Below are positions 57,469 through 64,000 of a DNA stretch of 64,000 nt, one piece after another (position 1 is the stretch's first letter; every line of letters begins with the position of its first letter). Origin of the DNA: Candidatus Nanoarchaeia archaeon. Lineage in GTDB: Archaea > Nanobdellota > Nanobdellia > CSSed11-243R1. The stretch spans positions 245,808 through 309,807 of the forward strand of contig JAQTNH010000001.1 in the NCBI GenBank assembly GCA_028713895.1, read 5' to 3'. A model generated the notes under the pieces. It saw nothing but the letters and a program-made list of their open reading frames with translations, did no database searches and was not told the origin of the DNA. The position numbers and the translations under genes were made by a program.

Positions 57469-57809
57469 GTCAGGCACGTTAATCCATTACGCACTTTTAT
57501 GCCTTCATTGTCTAATAGAGGTCCACACGTTAAAGTAGGCCCATTTTCGGATAATAAACAGCTGCCAGTGCAACTACTACAGTAGTTCTTTGCGGCCTGA
57601 TTTGATTTACAAAGCCCAAGGGGCAGATTTGCAGCATGCACAGCTTTTGCAGTCTGGCACAAAGATACGCACTGGCCCTGGTCAAAGCCCTGGGTCTTGC
57701 TTGCACCGAACTGCTGGAAAAACATTATTCCCACTCCGACAAGCACGAATAGAACTATAACGATTGTAACGATTGTTGCCATGGGCAGTTCAATAGCTTT
57801 CTTATTCAT
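57465..57809 (-). CDS. Pilin-like protein with class III signal
   Basis: The 114-aa protein starts MNKKAIELPMATIVTIVIVL: a short basic segment followed directly by a hydrophobic helix, the layout of archaeal type IV pilin-like proteins of DPANN. The exported part has eight Cys (CVSLCQ, YCSSCTGSC). The ATG has CAGGTGAGATG-type context. Its stop overlaps the convergent propeller gene by 4 nt. Confidence 0.72.
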   Translation of the reverse strand: MNKKAIELPMATIVTIVIVLFVLVGVGIMFFQQFGASKTQGFDQGQCVSLCQTAKAVHAANLPLGLCKSNQAAKNYCSSCTGSCLLSENGPTLTCGPLLDNEGIKVRNGLTCLT

Positions 57810-57843
57810 TCATCTCACCTGAAATATCTTAATGATTCAGCAT

Positions 57844-60459
57844 TTATATATTTTTGATTCCGAAGCCTTTGGCTCGCTTTGCGTCTCCGTCTACCTTGTT
57901 GCAGAACTTCTCGAGCTCTTTTGCTGCGCTCTGCTCTGACTCGGAACGCGCATAAGCAATATTCTTGCCTTTGAGGACAATAATCTGCTTGTTCAGCTTT
58001 GCTTTGCTTGCGAGAGCGATTAACAGTCCGAGCTCGTCAGTCGGTAGCGAGAGCAAAATGTGCTTCTCTCCGGATTTCACTGAAGCGTCAATGAGCTGCT
58101 GGGACAGAACTTCCTTGAGCTCCTTCAGTTCTTTTTTCTGCTCTTTCCATTCCTCAAAGAACTTGACTGCTGTTTTTTGGATTTCATTGTACGGGACATC
58201 CCACATTTTTGAAACATCATTCAAAATCTTCTCGTTTTCCTGCATTTTTTCCAGAGCCTTGTCTGCAACCATCATCTCAATCCTCACTATGCCATCCTTG
58301 ATTCTTTCGGCATTAATAATCTTAATGAACTTGATGTCTTTTGTGTTCTCAACATGAGTGCCTCCGCAGGCCTGAACATCATTGCCAACCGTCAGGATGC
58401 GCAACTGTTTTCCTGGCACTGCACCTCCCTGATAAATTGTGATGCCGTACTTGGCTTCGGCTTTTTCTCGCGGAAGAATCTCGCTGTGAACCCTGATTCC
58501 TTTTTTGACAGCGGCGTTTGCGATTGCCTCGATTTTCTGAAGCTCTGCAAAGGAGATTGGCTTGTAATGAGTGACGTCAAGGCGTCCTTTCTCTATTGTC
58601 TTCTCGCTTCCTGCCTGATGAATGTGCGGGCCAAGAACCTGGCGCGCTGCATCTCCGACAACATGGACTGCTGTGTGGGTTGCGGTAAGCTTCCTTCTGC
58701 GCTCTGCATCAATTTCGCACTTGACTTTCTCGCCTGCTTTGAAAAGATGCGGCTTCTCAAGCTCGTGCAAAAAGACTCCGTCCTTTGCCCAGACTGCCTT
58801 GAGAGGATAGCCGTTGATTGTGCCCAAGTCATAATCCTGCCCGCCTGAGCGCGGGTAAAAGTATGATTTATCCAATATAATATAGGCATCGTGCTGCCCA
58901 ACCACAGCCGCCTCGAACTTTGTTGTGCAGGCGTCCTTGCGGTACATATTTTCTGTTTTTGGGAACTCTGCAACATCAACTGTGATTTCCTGCTTCTTTG
59001 CTGCTGCGCGCTCCTTAAGCTCGTCCAGTGCTGTGTAGAAGCCTGCAGGGATTTCCAAGCCAGGAGCTATCTGGCTGAGAAGCTCGGGAGTGATTCCGTT
59101 TGATTCGTAAAGAGTAAGGAGAGTCTGGATGTCAATCTTTCCCTTGTACCTGCTGATAATTTTTTTTGCTTCCTCGCGGGTTTTTGCATAGCGCTCCTTC
59201 TCAAGGCGCAGGACATCAAAGAGAACATCTGATTCCTTCAAATCAGTGTACCATTTCCCGAATTCCTTCAGGTGCAGCTTGAAAACTTTTTCCAAGTCAA
59301 TGCCCCAATTGTATTTCTCGATAAATGAGAAGCACCTGCGCAGAAGATTGCGGAGATTATATCCGCCGCCGACATTGCTCGGAAGCTCGCCGTCATTGAG
59401 AGCCACGAGAACTGTGCGGGTGTGGTCTGCTATTGAATAAAGAGCAACAACCGGAAGGAGCTTTTCCTTGAGGACTTTCACATTTGTTTTCAGGTTCTGG
59501 GCTATGCAGCCCCAGGCTTTTTCCAAATCCTCAACCTCGTCAATGTTGAGATTTGCTGAGAACTTCGCAAACTCTTTCCAGAACTTGTCATCGCGCTTCA
59601 CTCCTGATGCCTTGTAAAGATATTTCATGACATCCGGGAAAACTGAATCATAAGATGTGAGCTCTGCTGAGCCAATCCATGCCCAGCGCTCTGCGCCTGA
59701 GCCCATGTCGATTACGCGGGTGCGGAGCTCGCGATAGCCGCCGTCTGGCAATTGTTCGTACTGCATGTAAACCTGATTTCCTAATTCAAGTCCGTAAGCA
59801 TAAAATTCAATTGAAGGGCCGAAGTTCCCCCCGCCAGCCCAGATGTCCTCGTGAAGAATCAATTCTTTTTTGTCGATTCCCATGACTTTTATGAAGAAGT
59901 TGTAGAACTGCTCAACCCCCTCGTCCTTGAAGTAAACATATTTTTCTGGAGTGTTGAAAACATGATGCCCTGTCATTATGAAGCCGGTGTAATGCCTGCC
60001 TGTTATCCCAACGTTTTCTATGTCATTGAAGCGCAGGCAGAACTGGTCCTCGAGAACTGCAGGCGCCGGAGGCGGAACTTCTCCTGCAACAACATACGGC
60101 TGGAACATATTTACTCCTGCTGCGACAAAGTAGAGCTTGTCATACCAGCGCGCAACAACAGGATAACGCTTGATAGGAACATAGCCGAACTTTTTGTAGT
60201 ATTTCACATAAGCATCATAAGCTCCCTTGTATCCCAGGTCTTTTGCAACTTTCTTGCCGATGAATGTGTAGCCGCCGACACAGAATGAATCGCCGCAGAT
60301 TTCGCGCTTTGCATCTGCTGTCCAGAAAGGCTTTCCGCATTTGACGCAGGTTTTCCTGACAAGCCCGAGCGTCTGCATTGTTTTCACAGGGTAATATTTC
60401 TCAAATTCCCTGCGGAATTCCACTATCTTCTGTTTCTTCAGTTCCTTGTCTGTAAGCAT
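57844..60459 (-). CDS. alaS: Alanyl-tRNA synthetase
   Basis: This class II synthetase charges tRNA-Ala. The N-terminal catalytic domain is of archaeal form (CVKCGKPFWTADAKREICGD zinc-like insert, FCLRFNDIENVG). The central tRNA-recognition helices follow. The editing domain carries the ATHTAVHVVGDAA HxxxH motif and CGGTHVENT zinc motif. A C-terminal coiled domain completes it. Length (871 aa) is normal. Its promoter (TTTAATAATT) faces the small membrane protein gene at 60510. Confidence 0.97.
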   Translation of the reverse strand: MLTDKELKKQKIVEFRREFEKYYPVKTMQTLGLVRKTCVKCGKPFWTADAKREICGDSFCVGGYTFIGKKVAKDLGYKGAYDAYVKYYKKFGYVPIKRYPVVARWYDKLYFVAAGVNMFQPYVVAGEVPPPAPAVLEDQFCLRFNDIENVGITGRHYTGFIMTGHHVFNTPEKYVYFKDEGVEQFYNFFIKVMGIDKKELILHEDIWAGGGNFGPSIEFYAYGLELGNQVYMQYEQLPDGGYRELRTRVIDMGSGAERWAWIGSAELTSYDSVFPDVMKYLYKASGVKRDDKFWKEFAKFSANLNIDEVEDLEKAWGCIAQNLKTNVKVLKEKLLPVVALYSIADHTRTVLVALNDGELPSNVGGGYNLRNLLRRCFSFIEKYNWGIDLEKVFKLHLKEFGKWYTDLKESDVLFDVLRLEKERYAKTREEAKKIISRYKGKIDIQTLLTLYESNGITPELLSQIAPGLEIPAGFYTALDELKERAAAKKQEITVDVAEFPKTENMYRKDACTTKFEAAVVGQHDAYIILDKSYFYPRSGGQDYDLGTINGYPLKAVWAKDGVFLHELEKPHLFKAGEKVKCEIDAERRRKLTATHTAVHVVGDAARQVLGPHIHQAGSEKTIEKGRLDVTHYKPISFAELQKIEAIANAAVKKGIRVHSEILPREKAEAKYGITIYQGGAVPGKQLRILTVGNDVQACGGTHVENTKDIKFIKIINAERIKDGIVRIEMMVADKALEKMQENEKILNDVSKMWDVPYNEIQKTAVKFFEEWKEQKKELKELKEVLSQQLIDASVKSGEKHILLSLPTDELGLLIALASKAKLNKQIIVLKGKNIAYARSESEQSAAKELEKFCNKVDGDAKRAKGFGIKNI

Positions 60460-60509
60460 ATTTTAGCAAAGGTGCAAAGTATTTTAATAATTGTTGTTTT
60501 AGTAAACAC

Positions 60510-60728
60510 ATGGCAGAACTGAATATAGTGACGATTGGAGTTGTGATACTGGCTGTGCTCATAGCAGCGCTTACAATCGCATTTGTGGTGGAAATCTACA
60601 CTGAAGGCACAAAAGCAACTGAAGGCGTCAATGCGTCTGAACTCATGGAAGAAGCTGAAGGGAATCTGGACAGCGCTGACAATGGTTTTTCTGTTGTTGA
60701 ACAACTGCACGACTACAAAGAATTCTGA
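60510..60728 (+). CDS. Small membrane protein (72 aa)
   Basis: The protein has one hydrophobic helix (~residues 6-28, IVTIGVVILAVLIAALTIAFV) followed by ~44 acidic residues. The helix and a short preceding MAELN look pilin- or signal-anchor-like, but no peptidase site is clear. It converges on the cupin gene with a 3-nt gap. Function unknown. Confidence 0.6.
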   Translation: MAELNIVTIGVVILAVLIAALTIAFVVEIYTEGTKATEGVNASELMEEAEGNLDSADNGFSVVEQLHDYKEF

Positions 60729-60731
60729 GAA

Positions 60732-61097
60732 TTATAATTTAATCTCTTTTTCTAACTTTTCTTGCCACGCAGGGTATGTTATGTGCATGCATTCCAAGGG
60801 CTGTTTTGGGTTGTGATTTTCCAGATGATACATTTCGCCAGGCTCTATGTAGATGACGTCATCTTTTTTGACATCCCTTGCGTCAAGACCAAGAACATAC
60901 AGTTTCCCTTCTCCTTCGAGAATGATGCATATCTCTTCTGACTCGCTCTTGCGCGGGTTCATATAATCAGCTATCTTAGAACGCGCGATGCTGATGGGCG
61001 CGTTGATTTTGTCTTTATCGTGGTGAACTATCTCTGTAAGGCTGAGCCTGGGAGTATCAATTACAGGTTTTATATTTTTTATACTTTTAACCCACAA
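60732..61097 (-). CDS. Cupin-fold protein
   Basis: The 121-aa protein is a single cupin barrel with motif 1 EEICIILEGEGKLYVLG and motif 2 PGEMYHLENHN. Motif 1 lacks the usual two His (Cys and Ile occupy those places), so metal binding may be weak; motif 2 retains a His. It may bind a small ligand or act as a mannose-6-phosphate isomerase-like protein. The start is a TTG (61097) with AGGGTGGATTAG upstream; no ATG lies in the plausible region. Confidence 0.72.
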   Translation of the reverse strand: MWVKSIKNIKPVIDTPRLSLTEIVHHDKDKINAPISIARSKIADYMNPRKSESEEICIILEGEGKLYVLGLDARDVKKDDVIYIEPGEMYHLENHNPKQPLECMHITYPAWQEKLEKEIKL

Positions 61098-61174
61098 ACT
61101 AATCCACCCTGAATATAAAAAATTCTAGTAAAGTCTCAATTTAAAATAAAAAAGATTTGGCAAACGCCATAAGC

Positions 61175-61477
61175 TTAACCGAAAAGTGCGCCAAGTCCTG
61201 CTGCTGCGTCTTCTTCAGATTTTTTGTCATCCTTTTCCGGTTTCTTTTCTGCTGCTGGTGCTGCGTGTGCTGTTGGTGCTGCTGCTGGTGCGGCTGCGAC
61301 TGCTGCTGCTTTTGCGATTATGTCATCAATGTTTGCGCCGTTAAGCGCTGCAACAACTGCTTTTATCCGTCCCAAATCAGGTGCTACTCCTGCAGCTTCC
61401 AGGGTCTTTTTCATTTTTTCTTCATTTATCGGCTGTTTTGCTTTGTGCAATAACAAAGCTGCATATAGATATTCCAT
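61175..61477 (-). CDS. rpl12: Ribosomal protein P1 (L12)
   Basis: This stalk protein is 100 aa. The N-terminal dimerisation domain ([20 protein letters not shown]) is followed by an Ala-rich hinge and the conserved acidic C-terminus ending GLGALFG, which recruits translation factors. It is the last gene of the L1-P0-P1 operon, a conserved archaeal order, and starts just after the P0 stop. Confidence 0.96.
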   Translation of the reverse strand: MEYLYAALLLHKAKQPINEEKMKKTLEAAGVAPDLGRIKAVVAALNGANIDDIIAKAAAVAAAPAAAPTAHAAPAAEKKPEKDDKKSEEDAAAGLGALFG

Positions 61478-61481
61478 TTAA

Positions 61482-62351
61482 TCACCCTTTGTGTTCTGTA
61501 ATATAATTGTTCAATCCTGCTGCCTGCGCCTCTGCCTTTGCCATGAGCATCGGCAGGACTGCATCAGCCAAAATTTCCTTCCCAAGTGCAAGCGCTTTAG
61601 CATCGTTGTGCGCTTTTGAGACAAGTATCGAGATGTTTTCCTTTGTCGGATACGGCAGCCCCACTGAAAGGCTGAATGCCATGTTTGCCGCTGCGGAAAG
61701 GTTTGCGAGATACTGCTTTGCGTCAAAGTGAAGTATGTCTGCGTTGAATACGAAGCTGTTTTCCCATGCTCCGTTTAAGTCAAGCCCGACTTCCATCGGC
61801 TGGATTCCGAGCTTTACAAGTATGTCCGCGACTTCCTGCTTGATTGGCATGCCTTCTTTTGCAACAACTGATTTCTGCATGACAACTATTTTTCCCGAGT
61901 CAACCTTGACTTTCAAGCCGATTCCTGAAAGTTCTGAAATCATGGGGCCTGGCGTGAATGGCGTGGGGCCTTCGTCAATTTCAATGTTCCTCGGGGCAAT
62001 GTCCCCTGCCTTTGCAAAGGTCGGGGCCTTGTTCTCCATGAACAATTTTGAAATCTGGAACGGGCCTTCTTTTGAAAGTATGACTGCGGGCATTGAGCCC
62101 AGCTTTTCCTTCAGCTGTTCAATATTTTTTTTGTGGGTTGTAAGCTTGTCAAGAGCGTGAAGTATGATTGTCTTCCGGATGACTTTGATGTCCACATCCT
62201 TTCGCAATTTCGCGCGCAGGTTGTGGAACTGCTTTCCAGGCATCCCTTTTATGTCTACAACAGCGACAGTGGCTGCGTTCTGCATATCGTGCGCAAGCTG
62301 CTCCACCTGCCTTGATTTCCATTCAGGAAGCTTTTTTGTCCGGATTGCCAT
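61482..62351 (-). CDS. rplP0: Ribosomal protein P0 (L10)
   Basis: P0 anchors the P1 stalk dimers on 23S rRNA. The sequence starts MAIRTKKLPEWKSRQVEQLA, and KGMPGKQFHNLRAKLR is the conserved rRNA-binding part. The C-terminal helical spine (residues ~210-290) binds P1. At ~289 aa it ends without the acidic LGALF-like tail found in many archaeal P0 proteins; only NNYITEHKG is seen. This suggests a shortened stalk base. The start at 62351 follows the L1 stop by a few nt. Confidence 0.94.
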   Translation of the reverse strand: MAIRTKKLPEWKSRQVEQLAHDMQNAATVAVVDIKGMPGKQFHNLRAKLRKDVDIKVIRKTIILHALDKLTTHKKNIEQLKEKLGSMPAVILSKEGPFQISKLFMENKAPTFAKAGDIAPRNIEIDEGPTPFTPGPMISELSGIGLKVKVDSGKIVVMQKSVVAKEGMPIKQEVADILVKLGIQPMEVGLDLNGAWENSFVFNADILHFDAKQYLANLSAAANMAFSLSVGLPYPTKENISILVSKAHNDAKALALGKEILADAVLPMLMAKAEAQAAGLNNYITEHKG

Positions 62352-62356
62352 GAGTA

Positions 62357-63007
62357 TCACTTGAAGTAAACGGGCTCTCCCATTGTAGTTTTGATATAAA
62401 CTTTTCTAATCTGCTGCTCTCCGCGCGGAAGCTTGCTTACGATAAGCGCGTAGACAGCGTTAATGTTTTTAGCAAGGTCTTCGTCAGAGAACTTTTCGTT
62501 CCCAATCCTGACGCTTACGACCGGCTGCTTTTTGGTCTGAATATGAACTGTATTGTCAAGCTTGTGGCGGATTATTTTCAAATCAACCTTGGGAGGCACA
62601 ATGCATCCTGCTTTCGGGCTTGGCATCTTCCCTTTCGGGCCGAGAATCTTACCGAAAACTGTTGCTATGTCTGTCATGATGTTTGACTGCGCAACAAAGT
62701 AATCGCAATCGCGTGCGAGCGATTTAATCTCTTTTTTCTTGTTCAGCCACTCCGGGAACTCCTGCTTTACAACTGTTCTGTCAAATACCTCGCTGGACTG
62801 CGTTGAAAGATCCTTGTCAACCAGGCCGCAGATTTTTATTTTCTTTCCGTTGTTCACAGGAAGAGTGAAGAACTCATCAACCTTGTTCTCAGGGTTTTTC
62901 AAATCGAATTCCTTGAGAAGTATGGAAAAGTCTATTGACTGGGCGAAGTTACGTTTCTTGCTTTCGCGGGCTTTTTTCAAAGCCTCCAATATTTTCGTGT
63001 TTTCCAT
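62357..63007 (-). CDS. rpl1: Ribosomal protein L1
   Basis: L1 binds 23S rRNA at the L1 stalk and, in methanogens, its own mRNA leader. The signature GKILGPKGKMPSPKAG (residues ~138-153) and the KPVVSVRIG-type strand are present. The start MENTKILEALKKARESKKRN (63007) is preferred over the frame's first codon at 63019. It heads the operon with P0 and P1. The upstream region holds a TATA box near 63113-63120 and a hairpin that may mediate feedback. Confidence 0.95.
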   Translation of the reverse strand: MENTKILEALKKARESKKRNFAQSIDFSILLKEFDLKNPENKVDEFFTLPVNNGKKIKICGLVDKDLSTQSSEVFDRTVVKQEFPEWLNKKKEIKSLARDCDYFVAQSNIMTDIATVFGKILGPKGKMPSPKAGCIVPPKVDLKIIRHKLDNTVHIQTKKQPVVSVRIGNEKFSDEDLAKNINAVYALIVSKLPRGEQQIRKVYIKTTMGEPVYFK

Positions 63008-63345
63008 TTCAGCTTCCACCTAAGTGGTATGATGACAATGCACCAGAACAGAAGTATTGCCTTTTAGTCTGGCGCGGTATCATCGGGCGCTCAAATAAAA
63101 TCTTGGATTGATTGGGGGTTTATAAATCTTGCTAATCAGTGAACTGTAAAGTTAACGTCACCTAATAAAGGTTAAGCGAAGGATTTTTCAGTTTAGTAAG
63201 CAACCTCTCTCAGATTAGAGTGGGTGGTCGGGGGAAAGCTGAAGGAGATTAAACTAAGAAGTCGTGGGGGGCTTTTTTCAAACATACGCAAATAGGGGCT
63301 TGACGCCTAAACATTTATATAAAGTTAAACGGCTCTTCATCATAT
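63008..63345. other. Non-coding region with divergent promoters and structured leader
   Basis: This 338-nt gap holds the TATA box of the L1 operon (TTTATAAAC on the minus strand near 63113-63121) and a ~90-nt leader with the hairpin at 63040-63075. It then has a plus-strand stretch with possible stems (AGTTTAGT at 63191 with ACTAAG near 63255, CTCT/AGAG near 63210-63222) ending in GGGGGGCTTTTTTC (63265-63278). The TATA box TTTATATAAAG (63313-63323) of the methyltransferase follows. No ORF is convincing. The stretch 63180-63280 could be a small RNA. Confidence 0.55.
63040..63075 (-). promoter_or_regulatory. Leader hairpin of the L1-P0-P1 mRNA
   Basis: On the minus strand GCGCCAGA and TCTGGTGC pair (one G-T pair, eight pairs) around a 20-nt loop, in the 5' leader of rpl1. 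In several archaea L1 represses its own operon by binding a leader or early coding mimic of its rRNA site, so this is a candidate, but I cannot confirm the L1-specific loop. Confidence 0.45.
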
Positions 63346-64000
63346 ATGGCTGTCAATAGAGAAGAAAGAAGAACTTTTGAAAAAATTAGTAGTTTGTATG
63401 ATAGAGCAAGAATCAGTTATCCAACACAACTTATTGACGATATTGTTACTTATTCTGGAATAAGGCTTAATGGAAGAATTTTAGATGTTGGTTGTGGTAC
63501 TGGTCAGGTAACTCATCTTTTAGCTCAAAGAGGGTATCATGTTACTGGATTGGATGTAGGAAAAGAAATGATAGATGTTGCAAAAGAAAAGTGTTCCGCG
63601 TTCCCAAAAGTTAGTTTCAAAGTTGGAACTTTTGAAGATGCTACATTCTCTGACGCTTCATTAGATATCATTACTTCTGGAATGGCTTGGCACTGGATTA
63701 ATCCAGAACGCAGAGAAGAAAAAGCCTACAGAATTTTAAGAAGTGGGGGAACACTTGCTTTGTTTTGGTCATATCAACGAAAAGAAGAATCCGATTTTGT
63801 GAAAGCTGTTGGTAATGTTCTTGATAAATATGGAGGTGCAAATAGAGGACCAGCAGGATCAAAAGTTAGACAAATTTCTGATACTCTTTATAAAAAATTA
63901 AAGGGAAGTCAATCTTTTAATTCTGTCGAAATGAGGGAATATAATGAAGATTTTGAATTCAGTAAAAAGAGGTATGTTGATTTGATTGTTTCGTATGGTT
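63346..64000 (+). CDS. SAM-dependent methyltransferase (3' truncated by window)
   Basis: ATG 63346 lies about 25 nt after TATA box TTTATATAAAG, so it is leaderless. Motif I is LDVGCGTGQVTH, followed by VTGLDVGKEM and the DASLDIITSGMAWHWI segment; the last (AWHWI) is characteristic of the UbiE/trans-aconitate-type class I methyltransferases. At least 218 residues are present, and the frame is still open at the window end. Substrate unknown. Composition is AT-rich, unlike the adjacent ribosomal genes. Confidence 0.88.
   Translation, partial: MAVNREERRTFEKISSLYDRARISYPTQLIDDIVTYSGIRLNGRILDVGCGTGQVTHLLAQRGYHVTGLDVGKEMIDVAKEKCSAFPKVSFKVGTFEDATFSDASLDIITSGMAWHWINPERREEKAYRILRSGGTLALFWSYQRKEESDFVKAVGNVLDKYGGANRGPAGSKVRQISDTLYKKLKGSQSFNSVEMREYNEDFEFSKKRYVDLIVSYG

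Overview
The window is archaeal and most likely comes from a DPANN-type genome (Woesearchaeota/Pacearchaeota-like; this placement is inference). Supporting signs are the L1-P0-P1 ribosomal operon, archaeal GlyRS, PheRS, LeuRS and AlaRS, tRNA splicing endonuclease, Hjc, a TFB-like factor, intron-containing tRNAs, TATA boxes about 25 nt before leaderless starts, GGTGAT-type ribosome binding sites, class III-signal (pilin-like) proteins, and many small proteins with no recognisable family.

Layout. 0-3 kb: end of a surface protein, archaeal UMP kinase, a NOL1/NOP2/sun rRNA/tRNA m5C methyltransferase with its split PUA-like partner, an anchored protein, and tRNA-Thr(CGU) with a 46-nt intron. 3-7.7 kb: small accessory genes (nucleoside hydrolase, class I amidotransferase, GrpB-like nucleotidyltransferase, hypotheticals) separated by a recurring GGCGAGCGGCGAC element. 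7.8-24 kb: housekeeping genes (hjc, pheT, pheS, glyS, radical SAM, secreted Lon-domain protease, trpS, OB-fold protein, cupredoxin, flavoprotein, endA). 24-33 kb: a large surface protein, MFS transporter, leuS, tRNA-Arg(UCU), and a tRNA-Trp(CCA) gene that must lose three introns, two at non-canonical sites, to make a perfect 73-nt tRNA.

33-52 kb is an accessory, AT-richer island. It holds paired lipoproteins with a duplicated TFB tail, two RelE-type toxin-antitoxin loci (one with a frameshifted toxin, the other next to a stray antitoxin tail), a HEPN-MNT module, a PD-(D/E)xK nuclease and a DUF457 protein. Its centre is a tightly packed minus-strand cluster: D12 adenine methyltransferase, NurA-like nuclease, HerA-like translocase, a 51-61 aa linker protein, an SMC/Rad50-like ATPase, a winged-helix-like protein and a gamma-glutamylcyclotransferase fold. 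Upstream lie a DUF4365 protein and a 363-aa unknown. I read this as an uncharacterised modification plus DNA-processing defence system. A TGTCCAGTA tandem motif occurs at both edges of the island.

52-64 kb: a giant surface protein with a toxin-like C-terminal region and an overlapping small partner gene, a beta-propeller surface protein converging on a pilin-like gene, alaS, a cupin, the L1/P0/P1 operon with a leader hairpin, and a truncated SAM methyltransferase.

All calls come from reading the sequence. No database search or folding program was run.
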